A stretch of DNA of 64,000 nt from assembly GCF_001425905.1 (NCBI RefSeq), contig NZ_LMDY01000012.1, positions 559,734 through 623,733 on the forward strand, read 5' to 3'. This DNA comes from Methylibium sp. Root1272 (GTDB taxonomy: Bacteria; Pseudomonadota; Gammaproteobacteria; Burkholderiales; Burkholderiaceae_C). A program made the position numbers and the translations under genes. Positions 56,186 to 63,726 of the stretch are shown here, piece by piece (position 1 is the stretch's first letter; each line of letters opens with the position of its first letter). Below the pieces are notes generated by a model. The model was not told where the DNA came from. It saw only the letters and a program-made list of their open reading frames with translations, and made no database searches.

Positions 56186-57174
56186 ACGCCGCAATCCCGC
56201 TGATGGCCATTCCTTCGGCCGCGGTGGGCCTGCAGCTGCAGGTGCGGGCCATCCGCTATCAAGCCGAAGGGATCAACGCCTTCGACTTGATGCACCCCGA
56301 GGGCGAGCAACTGCCCGAAGTGGAGGCCGGTGCGCATGTGGACGTGCACCTGCCCGGAGGGCATGTGCGCTCGTACTCGCTGGCAGGCAATCCGCGCGAC
56401 CGCTTGCGCTGGACCCTCGGAGTGCTGCGTGAGCCTAATGGTCGTGGTGGTTCTCGCAGCCTGCACGACAACGTCCGCGTCGGCGAATTGCTGACACTGG
56501 GGGAACCGCGTAACGCCTTCAAGCTCAAGCGCGGGGCCGACCATGTCATCCTCATTGCCGGCGGCATAGGCGTCACGCCGCTCAAGGCCATGGCGCATGA
56601 GTTGATGGAGCAGGGCGTTTCGTTCGAGATGCACTACTGCGCACGCAGCTGGCGCAATGTCGCCTTCCTTGACGAACTGCAGACCTTGGTCCCCAAGGAC
56701 CGCCTGTGTCTGCACCTCGACGGCGGCGATCCCGCCCGTGGGCTCAACCTGGTCACGCTGCTGGCCGACCCGGGAACTGGAAGGCACGTCTACTACTGCG
56801 GTCCGGCCGGTTTCATGAACGCCTGCGCTGACGCCACGAGCCACTGGCCCGCAGGCACAGTCCATTGCGAGCACTTCAAGGCTCCTGTGCAGAAAGCGGT
56901 CAGCATGGCGGACGGCACCTTTGAGGTGAAGTTGGCGCGCAGCGGGGTGACGGTGCAGGTCGCCCCAGACCAGACGATCGTGCGCGCCATCGAACTCGCC
57001 GGCCATCGCATACCTACTTCGTGTCTGTCGGGACTATGTGGCTCCTGCAAGGTGAACTACCTTGAAGGCGAGGTCGATCACCAGGACTACATCCTCTCGG
57101 ACGAAGAGAAGCGCACCTGCCTCACTACGTGCGTCTCTCGCTGCAGGAGTGCCACGCTGGTGCTGGATCTTTGA
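56182..57174 (+). CDS. Phthalate-dioxygenase-type reductase (FMN, NAD, [2Fe-2S])
   Basis: The 330-residue protein has an FMN-binding domain (HVRSYSLAGNPRD), an NAD-binding domain (VILIAGGIGVTPLKAMAHEL; VYYCGPAGFMNAC) and a C-terminal plant-type ferredoxin domain (SCLSGLCGSCKVNYLEGEVD, then RTCLTTCVSRC). This order defines the PDR/VanB class. It passes electrons to the preceding Rieske oxygenase, overlapping its stop by four bases. Confidence 0.93.
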   Translation: MNAAIPLMAIPSAAVGLQLQVRAIRYQAEGINAFDLMHPEGEQLPEVEAGAHVDVHLPGGHVRSYSLAGNPRDRLRWTLGVLREPNGRGGSRSLHDNVRVGELLTLGEPRNAFKLKRGADHVILIAGGIGVTPLKAMAHELMEQGVSFEMHYCARSWRNVAFLDELQTLVPKDRLCLHLDGGDPARGLNLVTLLADPGTGRHVYYCGPAGFMNACADATSHWPAGTVHCEHFKAPVQKAVSMADGTFEVKLARSGVTVQVAPDQTIVRAIELAGHRIPTSCLSGLCGSCKVNYLEGEVDHQDYILSDEEKRTCLTTCVSRCRSATLVLDL

Positions 57175-57191
57175 CTCATAGAGGGTTCGCT

Positions 57192-57486
57192 TGGAGGCGG
57201 ACCCCATCGCAGCGCTGGTTCGCAGCCTTGACGAGGTCCGAGACCTTGCCGCTTGAGGTCTGCAGGTTCGGGCGGATTACAGCCGAGCATCGACGCTCGA
57301 AGCCGCACTTAAAGGAGTCGACCGGCTCCTGCTGATCTCCTTCAGCGAGATCGGCCAGCATCCCGCTGTCATCGACGCCGCGCGCCGTGCTGGCGTTCAG
57401 CGTCTGGTCTACACCAGCCTGCTGCACGCAGACTCCTCGATACTGGGTCTCGCTGGTGAACACCGGGAAACCGAAGCGCTGGCGTG
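57192..57486 (+). pseudogene. Broken NmrA-like NAD(P)-binding gene
   Basis: In one frame AALVRSLDEVRDLAA is followed by an in-frame TGA, then GLQVRADYSRASTLEAALKG, VDRLLLISFSEIGQHPAVID and RRAGVQRLVYTSLLHADSSI. The N-terminal Rossmann half and C-terminus are missing. The frame ends at a stop near 57486, next to the serine recombinase gene. Confidence 0.78.
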
Positions 57487-57517
57487 AAGCTCAGGCCTGC
57501 CGTTCGCTATCCTTCGC

Positions 57518-59044
57518 TCAGGCTGCCGCAAACACTTCGACGGCCCGCTGACTCAGCGCCGCGAGGCGATCCACGAGCTGTTGCGGGGATCGATGGCGGA
57601 ACGCTTCGAGTTGCGGTGGGATCGGGTCGCTCAGCCGGTTCGGGAAGCGGACCGACAGGTCGCGGCTTGGCACTACGAAGAAGTCTTTGGCCAGGTAGAG
57701 GTCGTCCATACGCACGAGCAAGTCGAAGTCCGCGGCCCGGCAGCCCCGGTCGATGTGGATCGGCCAAACCCGGCCCCGATCACCCAACACAGGCCACAGC
57801 AACCGAGGCCGAAGCTGGTAGGCCTCGAAGCTCAGGACGTTGTAGCGCCCGCTGAACGTGACCAACAGTCTGGCCTCCCTCAGCCGTTCGGCGATCGCGA
57901 GCCCGAACGCTGCGGTGTTGGCGCGTCGCTGACGCGCGCGCTCGGCAAGCGCTTGGCCATGATCCGCATGATCGAACCCGACGACTTTCAAGCACTCGGC
58001 CCAACTGCCCATCCGATCGCGAAGCGTCTGCCGACACGGTAGGCCGTGATCGCGCAGGTCGCGGGTCGTCAGCAGCGGACTCCGTTCGAACGCTTTGTGC
58101 AGCTTTTCCTCAAGCAGTTCGCCCGCGCGCCGCTTGTCGAGTTCCAACGCAGCCCTATGTTGGATTCGCGCCCACGTCTCGTCGTCAATCAGGCGCGGAA
58201 TGCATCCGTCGCGTCGAGATGTGGAGGGGGCTATCAACCCCGGTGCGCGCTTTCTACGCCCCCACACGAAGTTCCCGATCAGTGCTTCGTTGCGAACGAG
58301 CGTGGCCAGGCTGCGAGCCGTGATCGGTCGATCCCGGTGATCACGCCAATCCTCCGAGGCCCCGATCCGAGCAACGTCCGCGAACGTCAAGCGCGTGTTC
58401 GCGTACAGGCTGCAGATCCGCTTGACGAGATCGACTTCCTCCGGCCCTGCCAGGGTCCACTCGATCCGATCGGTCGCGGCGAGTTTGCGTTGACCGATCG
58501 CGAGCGTCACTTTTCGCTGGCCATCGGCAGAGGTGGAGCACCTCCGGTAGCCGAGCGGCGGCAGGGGTCCCATCTGGAAGCCTCGTTCGACGACCGCGTG
58601 CTGTCCTGCACGCGCCTTGCCGGCGAGGTCGCGGCTGTACTCGGCGGCCATCGCGCGCTTCATGCTCTTGAGCATGGCGGAGATGGGGTTAGCTTCGGGA
58701 CCGAATATCTCGGCCACGTAGATCACCTGGACGCCGTGCAGCCGACAGTGGTACTCGTAGTAGGCGGCGGCGTCCGTGTCTTGGAAGCGCCCCCAGCGGC
58801 TCACGTCGTAGACAAGAACGGCGGAGAACGCCCTGGACCCCGTGACATCGTGAAGCAGCCGGAGCAAAGCTGGCCGGTTCTTCAAATGAACCCCGCTGCG
58901 ACCTTCGTCCTCGTAGGTCGCGACGACCTGCATCGAACGTGCGGCGGCATACGCGGCGATCGCCTCCTTCTGTATCGAGGGCGACAGATCCTGCTTGTCC
59001 GTGGACATGCGGATGTACTGGGCAGCAAAGCGTGTGTTGGTCAT
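57518..59044 (-). CDS. Second large serine recombinase
   Basis: The 508-residue protein (ATG 59044, preceded by GGAGG) has a resolvase domain with YIRMSTDKQDLSPSIQKEAI (catalytic Ser), VYDVSRWGRFQDTDA and KRAMAAEYSRDLAGKARAGQ. A recombinase domain (about 170-300; TARSLATLVRNEALIGNFVW) and a long C-terminal region follow. It is not closely similar to the recombinase at 4599. It has broken genes on both sides (NmrA and MFS remnants), which suggests it belongs to an element that inserted here. Confidence 0.92.
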   Translation of the reverse strand: MTNTRFAAQYIRMSTDKQDLSPSIQKEAIAAYAAARSMQVVATYEDEGRSGVHLKNRPALLRLLHDVTGSRAFSAVLVYDVSRWGRFQDTDAAAYYEYHCRLHGVQVIYVAEIFGPEANPISAMLKSMKRAMAAEYSRDLAGKARAGQHAVVERGFQMGPLPPLGYRRCSTSADGQRKVTLAIGQRKLAATDRIEWTLAGPEEVDLVKRICSLYANTRLTFADVARIGASEDWRDHRDRPITARSLATLVRNEALIGNFVWGRRKRAPGLIAPSTSRRDGCIPRLIDDETWARIQHRAALELDKRRAGELLEEKLHKAFERSPLLTTRDLRDHGLPCRQTLRDRMGSWAECLKVVGFDHADHGQALAERARQRRANTAAFGLAIAERLREARLLVTFSGRYNVLSFEAYQLRPRLLWPVLGDRGRVWPIHIDRGCRAADFDLLVRMDDLYLAKDFFVVPSRDLSVRFPNRLSDPIPPQLEAFRHRSPQQLVDRLAALSQRAVEVFAAA

Positions 59045-59097
59045 GGCAAAACCTCCGTTGGGAAGGCTAGCCACTGGGCGCCGAGGCACGGGGTCCG

Positions 59098-59170
59098 TCA
59101 AGGCGGCTGCCCCATCATCATCGCGACGTTCTCGTTCGTGGTGGCCCTGGTGTTCTTGCCGGAAACGAAG
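59098..59170 (+). pseudogene. Remnant of an MFS transporter gene (C-terminal part)
   Basis: One frame reads GGCPIIIATFSFVVALVFLP then ETKDR, the last transmembrane helix and LPETKDR ending typical of MFS carriers. No further transporter sequence precedes it; the recombinase promoter begins immediately to the left. Confidence 0.7.
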
Positions 59171-59174
59171 GATC

Positions 59175-59193
59175 GAGGCGGAGGATTCGAACC
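59175..59193 (-). other. tRNA 3'-end-like fragment
   Basis: On the minus strand GGTTCGAATCCTCCGCCTC resembles a T-arm followed by a 3' end. The part GGTTCGAATCC is common to almost all tRNAs, and the downstream TCCGCC is shared with the tRNA-Ser at 4277. It could be a degraded attachment site or chance. Confidence 0.25.
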
Positions 59194-59443
59194 GACTTGC
59201 CGGCGAGACTCCGGTCCCTGATACGGCACCACAACTTCCCTGTTCCGCCTCGCCAAATTCCCTGTTCTGCGCATGGCCTGTGAAGGCTCAGAACGTAGCT
59301 AAGTCCGTGGTACAGCGAGAGTTTTGGGCCGCGGGGAGGGCGGAAGTGGCCTCAGATCCTGAAAATCTTCCCGATTATCGCCGTTATGCCGGCTGAGACG
59401 GGTTCGCCGGCGACTCACAGCGCCGCCAGAAAGCTAGTAAATA

Positions 59444-59464
59444 CGGGCCTTGCGGGCCCGTTTT
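59444..59464 (+). terminator. Intrinsic terminator-like hairpin
   Basis: CGGGCC pairs with GGCCCG around a short loop and is followed by TTTT. It resembles terminators that follow tRNA genes; no complete gene precedes it on this strand. Confidence 0.55.
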
Positions 59465-59557
59465 GCTTTCTACCCACGTTTAATCCCATGCTCTGTCGGT
59501 TCTGGCGGCGCTGCGGCTGCTCGATACTCCGCAAAGTGTGTGAACTAGGAACGTGAC

Positions 59558-60346
59558 ATGGAGAAACGCGTCCAAACCACTGAGCAGTTCGAGACCTACC
59601 TTGAAGAGCAGATTGGCTTTCTTCTGGTCTCGGCCGCAGCGTTTGATGATGGTGCGACTGCTGAGGCGAAGCGACTGGCAGTCACTATCAGGACGTTGGT
59701 GCACGACAACCCACACGCTCGTCCTCCAAGCAAGTCGCTTCTCACTCTCTTGGAGCGCAAGGAATCAATGGTCTGGTGGGATACGGCTAATCCCCTTGAA
59801 GACGGCGCACATCAGCCGAACGGCGGGCTTATCGCCTACGACATGTTTCGAACGCCGCCTAGATATTTGGCTTGCCTCGACAACACGCCTACAAAACGCC
59901 AAGTTGGTTTCGATGAATGGTGGAACGCTGAAGTTTTCAAAAATCCGAACGGCCATTCCCTGCCGCGAAAAAATCTGATCCTGTACGCGGCTAACAAAAC
60001 TGGGGGGGCACACGTCGATCCGGAGTTGCCTGAGGCTTACGCCGCATTGGCGGTTGACAACTCCCCAGGCCTCAAGCCCAGCGACCCAAGTGTGATCATC
60101 ACTGAACCAGGTCTAGTTGCGATTCGTCAGGTTGCACACGAGGTGCTGAAGTCGCTTAAGCCAGGATATGCCAAGGTTCCCGACTACACCGGCTCGGGTC
60201 CGATCCAATTTGTGACGATCACGCCGATGGGAAACGGCCCTCAGGCCATGCCGGCAACCGTGCCCAAGGTAGGGCCCAACGATCCTTGCCCATGCAACAG
60301 CGGCAAGAAATACAAGCAGTGTCACGGCCACTGGTCAGCCAGATAG
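59558..60346 (+). CDS. Hypothetical protein with C-terminal SEC-C zinc motif
   Basis: The 262-residue protein ends with a SEC-C motif, [18 protein letters not shown] (C-x-C, then C-H), which binds zinc and often mediates contact with ribosomal or protein partners. The N-terminal 220 residues match no family I recognise. It is free-standing, with ATG at 59558. Confidence 0.75.
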   Translation: MEKRVQTTEQFETYLEEQIGFLLVSAAAFDDGATAEAKRLAVTIRTLVHDNPHARPPSKSLLTLLERKESMVWWDTANPLEDGAHQPNGGLIAYDMFRTPPRYLACLDNTPTKRQVGFDEWWNAEVFKNPNGHSLPRKNLILYAANKTGGAHVDPELPEAYAALAVDNSPGLKPSDPSVIITEPGLVAIRQVAHEVLKSLKPGYAKVPDYTGSGPIQFVTITPMGNGPQAMPATVPKVGPNDPCPCNSGKKYKQCHGHWSAR

Positions 60347-60437
60347 GCAACGTCTTCACCGCCCCGTCACCAGCCCCTGTGCAGCGTCACCCCGTCCCGC
60401 TCGTCATCAGCCAGATGCCCCGGCGGCCGGATCAGCG

Positions 60438-60752
60438 TCAGTTGCAGCGGTAGGCCTTCCCAACCACAGAGGTGCTGCCGTAGGTCAGCGACGGCGCGCT
60501 CCACACCACATGCGTCGCGCCGGCAGCCTGAGCGCGATTGAGCAGCTCACCGCGGGCGTTTTCGACCCCGCGCGTTGCGAACAAGCCATACCAGCCTGAT
60601 GTGCCCACGACATCGTCGATGTAGGCGCAGCCAGTCACTGCGTCAGCCGTTGTCACTTTGACGGCGCCTTTGCTTGGCGGCGCGCCGTCGGTAGCGCAGC
60701 CGCCCGAAGTCAATACAGCTGCGGCTAGAAGCAGTGATGGGCCGGTGTTCAT
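60438..60752 (-). CDS. Small lipoprotein (DUF4156-like)
   Basis: The 104-residue protein has a lipobox (LLLAAAVLTSGGCATDGA) and a DUF4156-like domain: GCAYIDDVVGTSGWYGLFAT and ELLNRAQAAGATHVVW, ending GKAYRCN. It is a predicted outer-membrane lipoprotein of unknown function. It forms a tandem with the lipoprotein gene upstream (60790-61365). Confidence 0.8.
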   Translation of the reverse strand: MNTGPSLLLAAAVLTSGGCATDGAPPSKGAVKVTTADAVTGCAYIDDVVGTSGWYGLFATRGVENARGELLNRAQAAGATHVVWSAPSLTYGSTSVVGKAYRCN

Positions 60753-60789
60753 ATCTACCGAACTTCAGCGACGCTAGTCACATATCGAG

Positions 60790-61365
60790 CTATCGAAGAG
60801 TTCTGCAGTTGCCGAACTCGCAACGCACCATGAGAGCGTCTCCGTTGCTGCACGAAACCGAGTAGGCCTCGAAGCCTGGGCCCTTTCCGGTCAAGACAGG
60901 AGACGGATCCGTGTGGCATGAGAGATCGCGCGCCATTCGTTGCACTTGATATGACTCTTGCCCTGTAGGGGCCGCAACTGGTTTAGCGGCCGGGGCTTGG
61001 GCAACAGGCGCCGCGCCATTCGCTGTAGGGGCGTCAGCCACAGTCCCGCATCGTCGAACTGCACGCGCGTCTTGGAGTTGAGCTAAGCGCTTGTTTGCGC
61101 TCTCGGTGGCGCTTGATTTTTCGAGCACGTTGCCGACGCCGAAGTCCCCCAGGAATGAGAGCACTGACCGCCCGTCGAACTGACTTTCCTGCTCAACTCG
61201 GGACAGAAAACCATGAACTTTGGCGGTCTCCAGCTCCAACTCGCGGCACGTCATCGTGTTCTTTTCAAAGTCAGTCACGTCACCCTGCCGACCATAGTTC
61301 TTCGTCGCACAGCCCGACAAGACAATGACAAGGGCAAGCAGTGCTGCGGTCCGGATTCCGTACAT
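60790..61365 (-). CDS. Hypothetical lipoprotein
   Basis: The 191-residue protein has a signal peptide and lipobox (LLALVIVLSGCATKNYG), a helical region with a conserved-looking Cys in KNTMTCRELELETAKV, an Ala/Pro-rich linker (TANGAAPVAQAPAAKPVAAP) and a C-terminal part with three Cys (YSVSCSNGDALMVRCEFGNC). I recognise no family. Confidence 0.7.
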   Translation of the reverse strand: MYGIRTAALLALVIVLSGCATKNYGRQGDVTDFEKNTMTCRELELETAKVHGFLSRVEQESQFDGRSVLSFLGDFGVGNVLEKSSATESANKRLAQLQDARAVRRCGTVADAPTANGAAPVAQAPAAKPVAAPTGQESYQVQRMARDLSCHTDPSPVLTGKGPGFEAYSVSCSNGDALMVRCEFGNCRTLR

Positions 61366-61461
61366 GTTCGCTTCCTAGTTTTGGAACACGCACTGTGCCA
61401 TCGCTTTAGTCACCGCGCACGACAGAGTTCGTGGCGCGCGCAAATGGATCAAGCGTTGGCA

Positions 61462-61755
61462 TTAGCGATGTCGCCGGTTCGGCTTCCCAAACGGATTCAC
61501 CGGCTCGGTGAACTGCGGCGGGGAGGGCGGTGGGTGCGCCAAGTGTCCCGAGTGGAAGGCCGGCGGGGCTTGATCGAGCACCGGCAGCGGCCCAGGGTGG
61601 TGGTACATCACTCGGCAATCGGAGCACTTCGCGAACTCGGTCTCGTACAAGATGCCGTTGCGCTTCTTGACCGTGACTCGCGAGCACCTGGTGGACTCGC
61701 AGGCGGCGCACTTGAACCTGTAGCTGCCGTCTACTGCCTCGAACGTCGCTGGCAT
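61462..61755 (-). CDS. Small zinc-ribbon-like protein in the third SOS locus
   Basis: The 97-residue protein contains FKCAACESTRC and FAKCSDCRVMYHH, four or five Cys in two C-x2-C pairs of the zinc-ribbon type, and a proline-rich tail. It begins directly after the SOS-box small protein gene (stop at 61757), so it is probably the second gene of that SOS transcript. No known family recognised. Confidence 0.65.
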   Translation of the reverse strand: MPATFEAVDGSYRFKCAACESTRCSRVTVKKRNGILYETEFAKCSDCRVMYHHPGPLPVLDQAPPAFHSGHLAHPPPSPPQFTEPVNPFGKPNRRHR

Positions 61756-61756
61756 C

Positions 61757-61936
61757 TCAGTCAGCCAGCACGCCCAGCTTCAGCCATCGCACCGCAGCTT
61801 CCTCGGGCGACATGGCCCGCCAGTGCTCATCGCACCAGAGGTCGCCGGCCGCGTCGAGCAGCTCGTCGATCGGGATCGTCGGCCATTGGTTTTGCAGGCG
61901 CGCGGCGACGCCACGCTGCCATTCCTGTGCGTCCAT
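61757..61936 (-). CDS. Small SOS-box-controlled protein of unknown function, copy 2
   Basis: The 59-residue protein (ATG 61936) starts MDAQEWQRGVAARLQNQWPT and contains DELLDAAGDLWCDEHWRAMS then EEAAVRWLKLGVLAD. It matches the 20511 protein (MDAQNWQRSVAAHLQNQWPT) but ends right after LGVL. A LexA box lies 14 bases upstream. It is followed by a zinc-ribbon-like gene and preceded by a full-length SRAP gene. Confidence 0.78.
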   Translation of the reverse strand: MDAQEWQRGVAARLQNQWPTIPIDELLDAAGDLWCDEHWRAMSPEEAAVRWLKLGVLAD

Positions 61937-61950
61937 GATGCTGCCCCAAA

Positions 61951-61970
61951 CACTGTATGAACATACAGTA
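61951..61970. promoter_or_regulatory. LexA (SOS) box
   Basis: CACTGTATGAACATACAGTA has CTGT-N8-ACAG and differs from the ideal palindrome at two positions. It is 14 bases upstream of the small protein gene's ATG. Confidence 0.85.
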
Positions 61971-61994
61971 TTGCACTTCATCGGACGCTTGCGG

Positions 61995-62027
61995 ACATGT
62001 CGACACGGCCGCTGGGTTTTCACCCTA
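61995..62027. repeat. Conserved non-coding block upstream of an SOS box, copy 2
   Basis: CATGTCGACACGG is followed by GCTGGGTTTTCACCC. It matches 20826-20858 at about 90% identity and sits between the SRAP stop and the SOS box, where a GGGT-GAAA-ACCC hairpin could also end the SRAP transcript. Confidence 0.6.
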
Positions 62028-62032
62028 AAGAC

Positions 62033-62953
62033 TCACGCGGCTAGGCGGTGCTCGTAGTAGGGCCGCGGTCGGTCATCGAGGATCGCGTAGCTGGCCGCCA
62101 GATTCCTCGGGTCAGGATTGAGCCAGGCCCCGACGTTCTCGGGCTTGATCTGCACGATGCAGCGGTCATGCCCTGCAGCTGCCACCTCGGGCGGTGGGTC
62201 GTCGGTGATGGCGGCGAAGCTCAGCAACTCCGGTTCGTCCTTCCCGGTCCAGCGTGACCACAGGCAGGCCACCAGCATCGGCTCTCGATCGTCGGGGGTG
62301 AACTGCAGCACCACGTTCTTGCCGTCGCGGTCGACGTTCTCGTAGAAGGTCTTGACGATCATGAGCCCGTGGGTGTGGCCGAACTGGCCTTTCCAGAAGC
62401 CTTCGAGGTTGTCCCTGCGGGCGTTGTACGTGCCGGGATACTTGATGTCGTAGAACGCCGGCTTGCCGGCTGGGCGGCACTGGTAGCGCATCGGCTTCAC
62501 CACGAGCTTGCCGCCTTCGCTGACGATCACCGGGGCGTAGACGCCGGGGAAGATCCGCGCATCGCGATCCTTGGGCTCGGTGCGGCGCAGGTCATCGAGC
62601 TTGCGCTTCAGTGCCTCGACCTTGTCCGTTGCAATGCGCCTGCTCTCGGCGGCGGCCTTGGTCTCCTTGACCGCGAGCTTGCGTTCGGCGTCTGCCAGCC
62701 GGGTGCGCTGCTTGAACAGCTCTTGCTCGTACTCGGTGGCCAGCTCGGCGTTGCGCCGGTCGATCAGTGTCTTGATGGCCCGCTCGTCGTCGGTCTGAGG
62801 ATCGATGAACAGCTGGTCGATCATCTTGGGGACCTTGCGTCTATCGCTGAACGCAGGCCCATACAAATCCTTGAACTCCTCCAGCGAGATGAAGGCACCC
62901 CAGCGGCGGCAGTGCTGACGGTAGGCGTCTACGAGCTGGGCAGAGAAGCACAT
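62033..62953 (-). CDS. SRAP (YedK/HMCES-like) abasic-site protein with coiled-coil insertion, full length
   Basis: The 306-residue protein begins MCFSAQ (Cys2 nucleophile). Other SRAP residues are Asn in TYNARRDNLEGFWKGQFGHT, Glu in KTFYENVDR and His in AAGHDRCIVQI. A charged helical insertion (about residues 55-115, starting TDDERAIKTLIDRRNAELAT) separates the N-terminal strand from the core. SRAP proteins trap abasic sites on single-stranded DNA to prevent breaks during replication. It is the intact version of the 33185 gene and the 23338 remnant. Its own promoter shows no SOS box, but one follows just downstream. Confidence 0.9.
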   Translation of the reverse strand: MCFSAQLVDAYRQHCRRWGAFISLEEFKDLYGPAFSDRRKVPKMIDQLFIDPQTDDERAIKTLIDRRNAELATEYEQELFKQRTRLADAERKLAVKETKAAAESRRIATDKVEALKRKLDDLRRTEPKDRDARIFPGVYAPVIVSEGGKLVVKPMRYQCRPAGKPAFYDIKYPGTYNARRDNLEGFWKGQFGHTHGLMIVKTFYENVDRDGKNVVLQFTPDDREPMLVACLWSRWTGKDEPELLSFAAITDDPPPEVAAAGHDRCIVQIKPENVGAWLNPDPRNLAASYAILDDRPRPYYEHRLAA

Positions 62954-63296
62954 GGGCGCATCGTAGCGCCGCGACTAGCTCCGACCCAGGCAGAGCGCAG
63001 TTCCTTGTCCATGGATGATTCTTGCGCCGCAGTGCACGCTGTCGGGCCAGGTCGATCTAGCCTTGATGCGCATCAACCGCCCCCGCGGTCGCGCTTGCGA
63101 AGGTGCCGACGTGCGAGCATTGACCGGGAGCAGGACCCATGAGCGGTGCCGCTTTTGTCGGAGAATTAATGCTGGATGAACGTCCAGTTCGAAACCCTGA
63201 AGGCTAGGCAGCAAGCGGCCTGCAGGACCACAACATCCACCCATTTGGGGAGACAACGCGCCGTGTTATCCGGCGAAACTGTCTCCCTATAACAAA
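62954..63296. other. Non-coding strip between the SRAP gene and the cassette array
   Basis: It ends with an imperfect hairpin (GGGAGACA / TGTCTCCC with an inner CGCCG/CGGCG) just before the cassette junction. No integron integrase gene is present. The strip may contain an attI-like site or the edge of a lost cassette. Confidence 0.45.
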
Positions 63297-63303
63297 GTTA
63301 GAC
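63297..63303 (+). other. Left cassette junction (GTTAGAC)
   Basis: GTTAGAC is an integron core site (GTTRRRY). It is exactly complementary to the R'' sequence GTCTAAC of the attC at 63642, as expected when a circular cassette has been opened between G and TTAGAC. The cassette therefore starts here and carries the gene at 63308. Confidence 0.75.
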
Positions 63304-63307
63304 CGCA

Positions 63308-63637
63308 ATGGCCCTGTTCTCACTCGTTATCCGCTGCGAAGGTGTTGGAGAACTCGTGGCGCAATCCACCGGCCCCAATTCCTATGAAGCAATCAGGAAC
63401 TTCCTCCGAACAGGTTGCCTTCGCGATATGACGGCAAAGTCTCCAGACTGGCCGGCCGACTTCACGTTGCGAGACTGCTACGCGTTCCATGCGCTAGATG
63501 GCCTTCCGAACGCCTACTTCTGTGGGCTTGGGGCGAGAGGAAAGTATGTGCAGATCAATGTCTTTCACACCGTGCAGCGGAGCGCCGCGAGTCAGAGGTA
63601 CTGTGGCCCGCATCGCAAGATGGTCACGCTCAGATGA
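63308..63637 (+). CDS. Hypothetical protein in an integron gene cassette
   Basis: The 109-residue protein contains GPNSYEAIRNFLRTGCLRDM and DFTLRDCYAFHALDGLPN, ending KMVTLR. I recognise no family, typical for chromosomal integron cassettes. It starts five bases after the left core site and ends four bases before the attC, which is the compact layout of a gene cassette. No promoter is obvious; expression may depend on an upstream promoter. Confidence 0.75.
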   Translation: MALFSLVIRCEGVGELVAQSTGPNSYEAIRNFLRTGCLRDMTAKSPDWPADFTLRDCYAFHALDGLPNAYFCGLGARGKYVQINVFHTVQRSAASQRYCGPHRKMVTLR

Positions 63638-63641
63638 AGCG

Positions 63642-63698
63642 GTCTAACCCTTCCTTCAAGCGGACGCCTGACGGCGCCGCTTAAGTCAAACGTTAGGC
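63642..63698 (+). repeat. attC recombination site
   Basis: 57 bp bounded by R'' GTCTAAC and R' GTTAGGC. The inner arms CTTCAAGCGG and CCGCTTAAG pair with one extra base (the extrahelical position integrases recognise), around the GACGCCTGACGGCG centre. It follows the cassette gene stop by four bases. Confidence 0.82.
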
Positions 63699-63726
63699 CG
63701 CACAGCCACCGCCGTCTGCGCTCTTG

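Larger units (their letters stand above)
59171..59557. other. Non-coding stretch with a tRNA-like fragment and a terminator
   Basis: The strip holds a tRNA 3'-end-like sequence on the minus strand at 59175-59193 and a hairpin terminator at 59444-59464. No gene was supported. Confidence 0.5.

Noticed and set aside
54626-56194. A 522-codon minus-strand open frame
   Set aside because: It is antisense to the Rieske oxygenase, which has all cofactor motifs.
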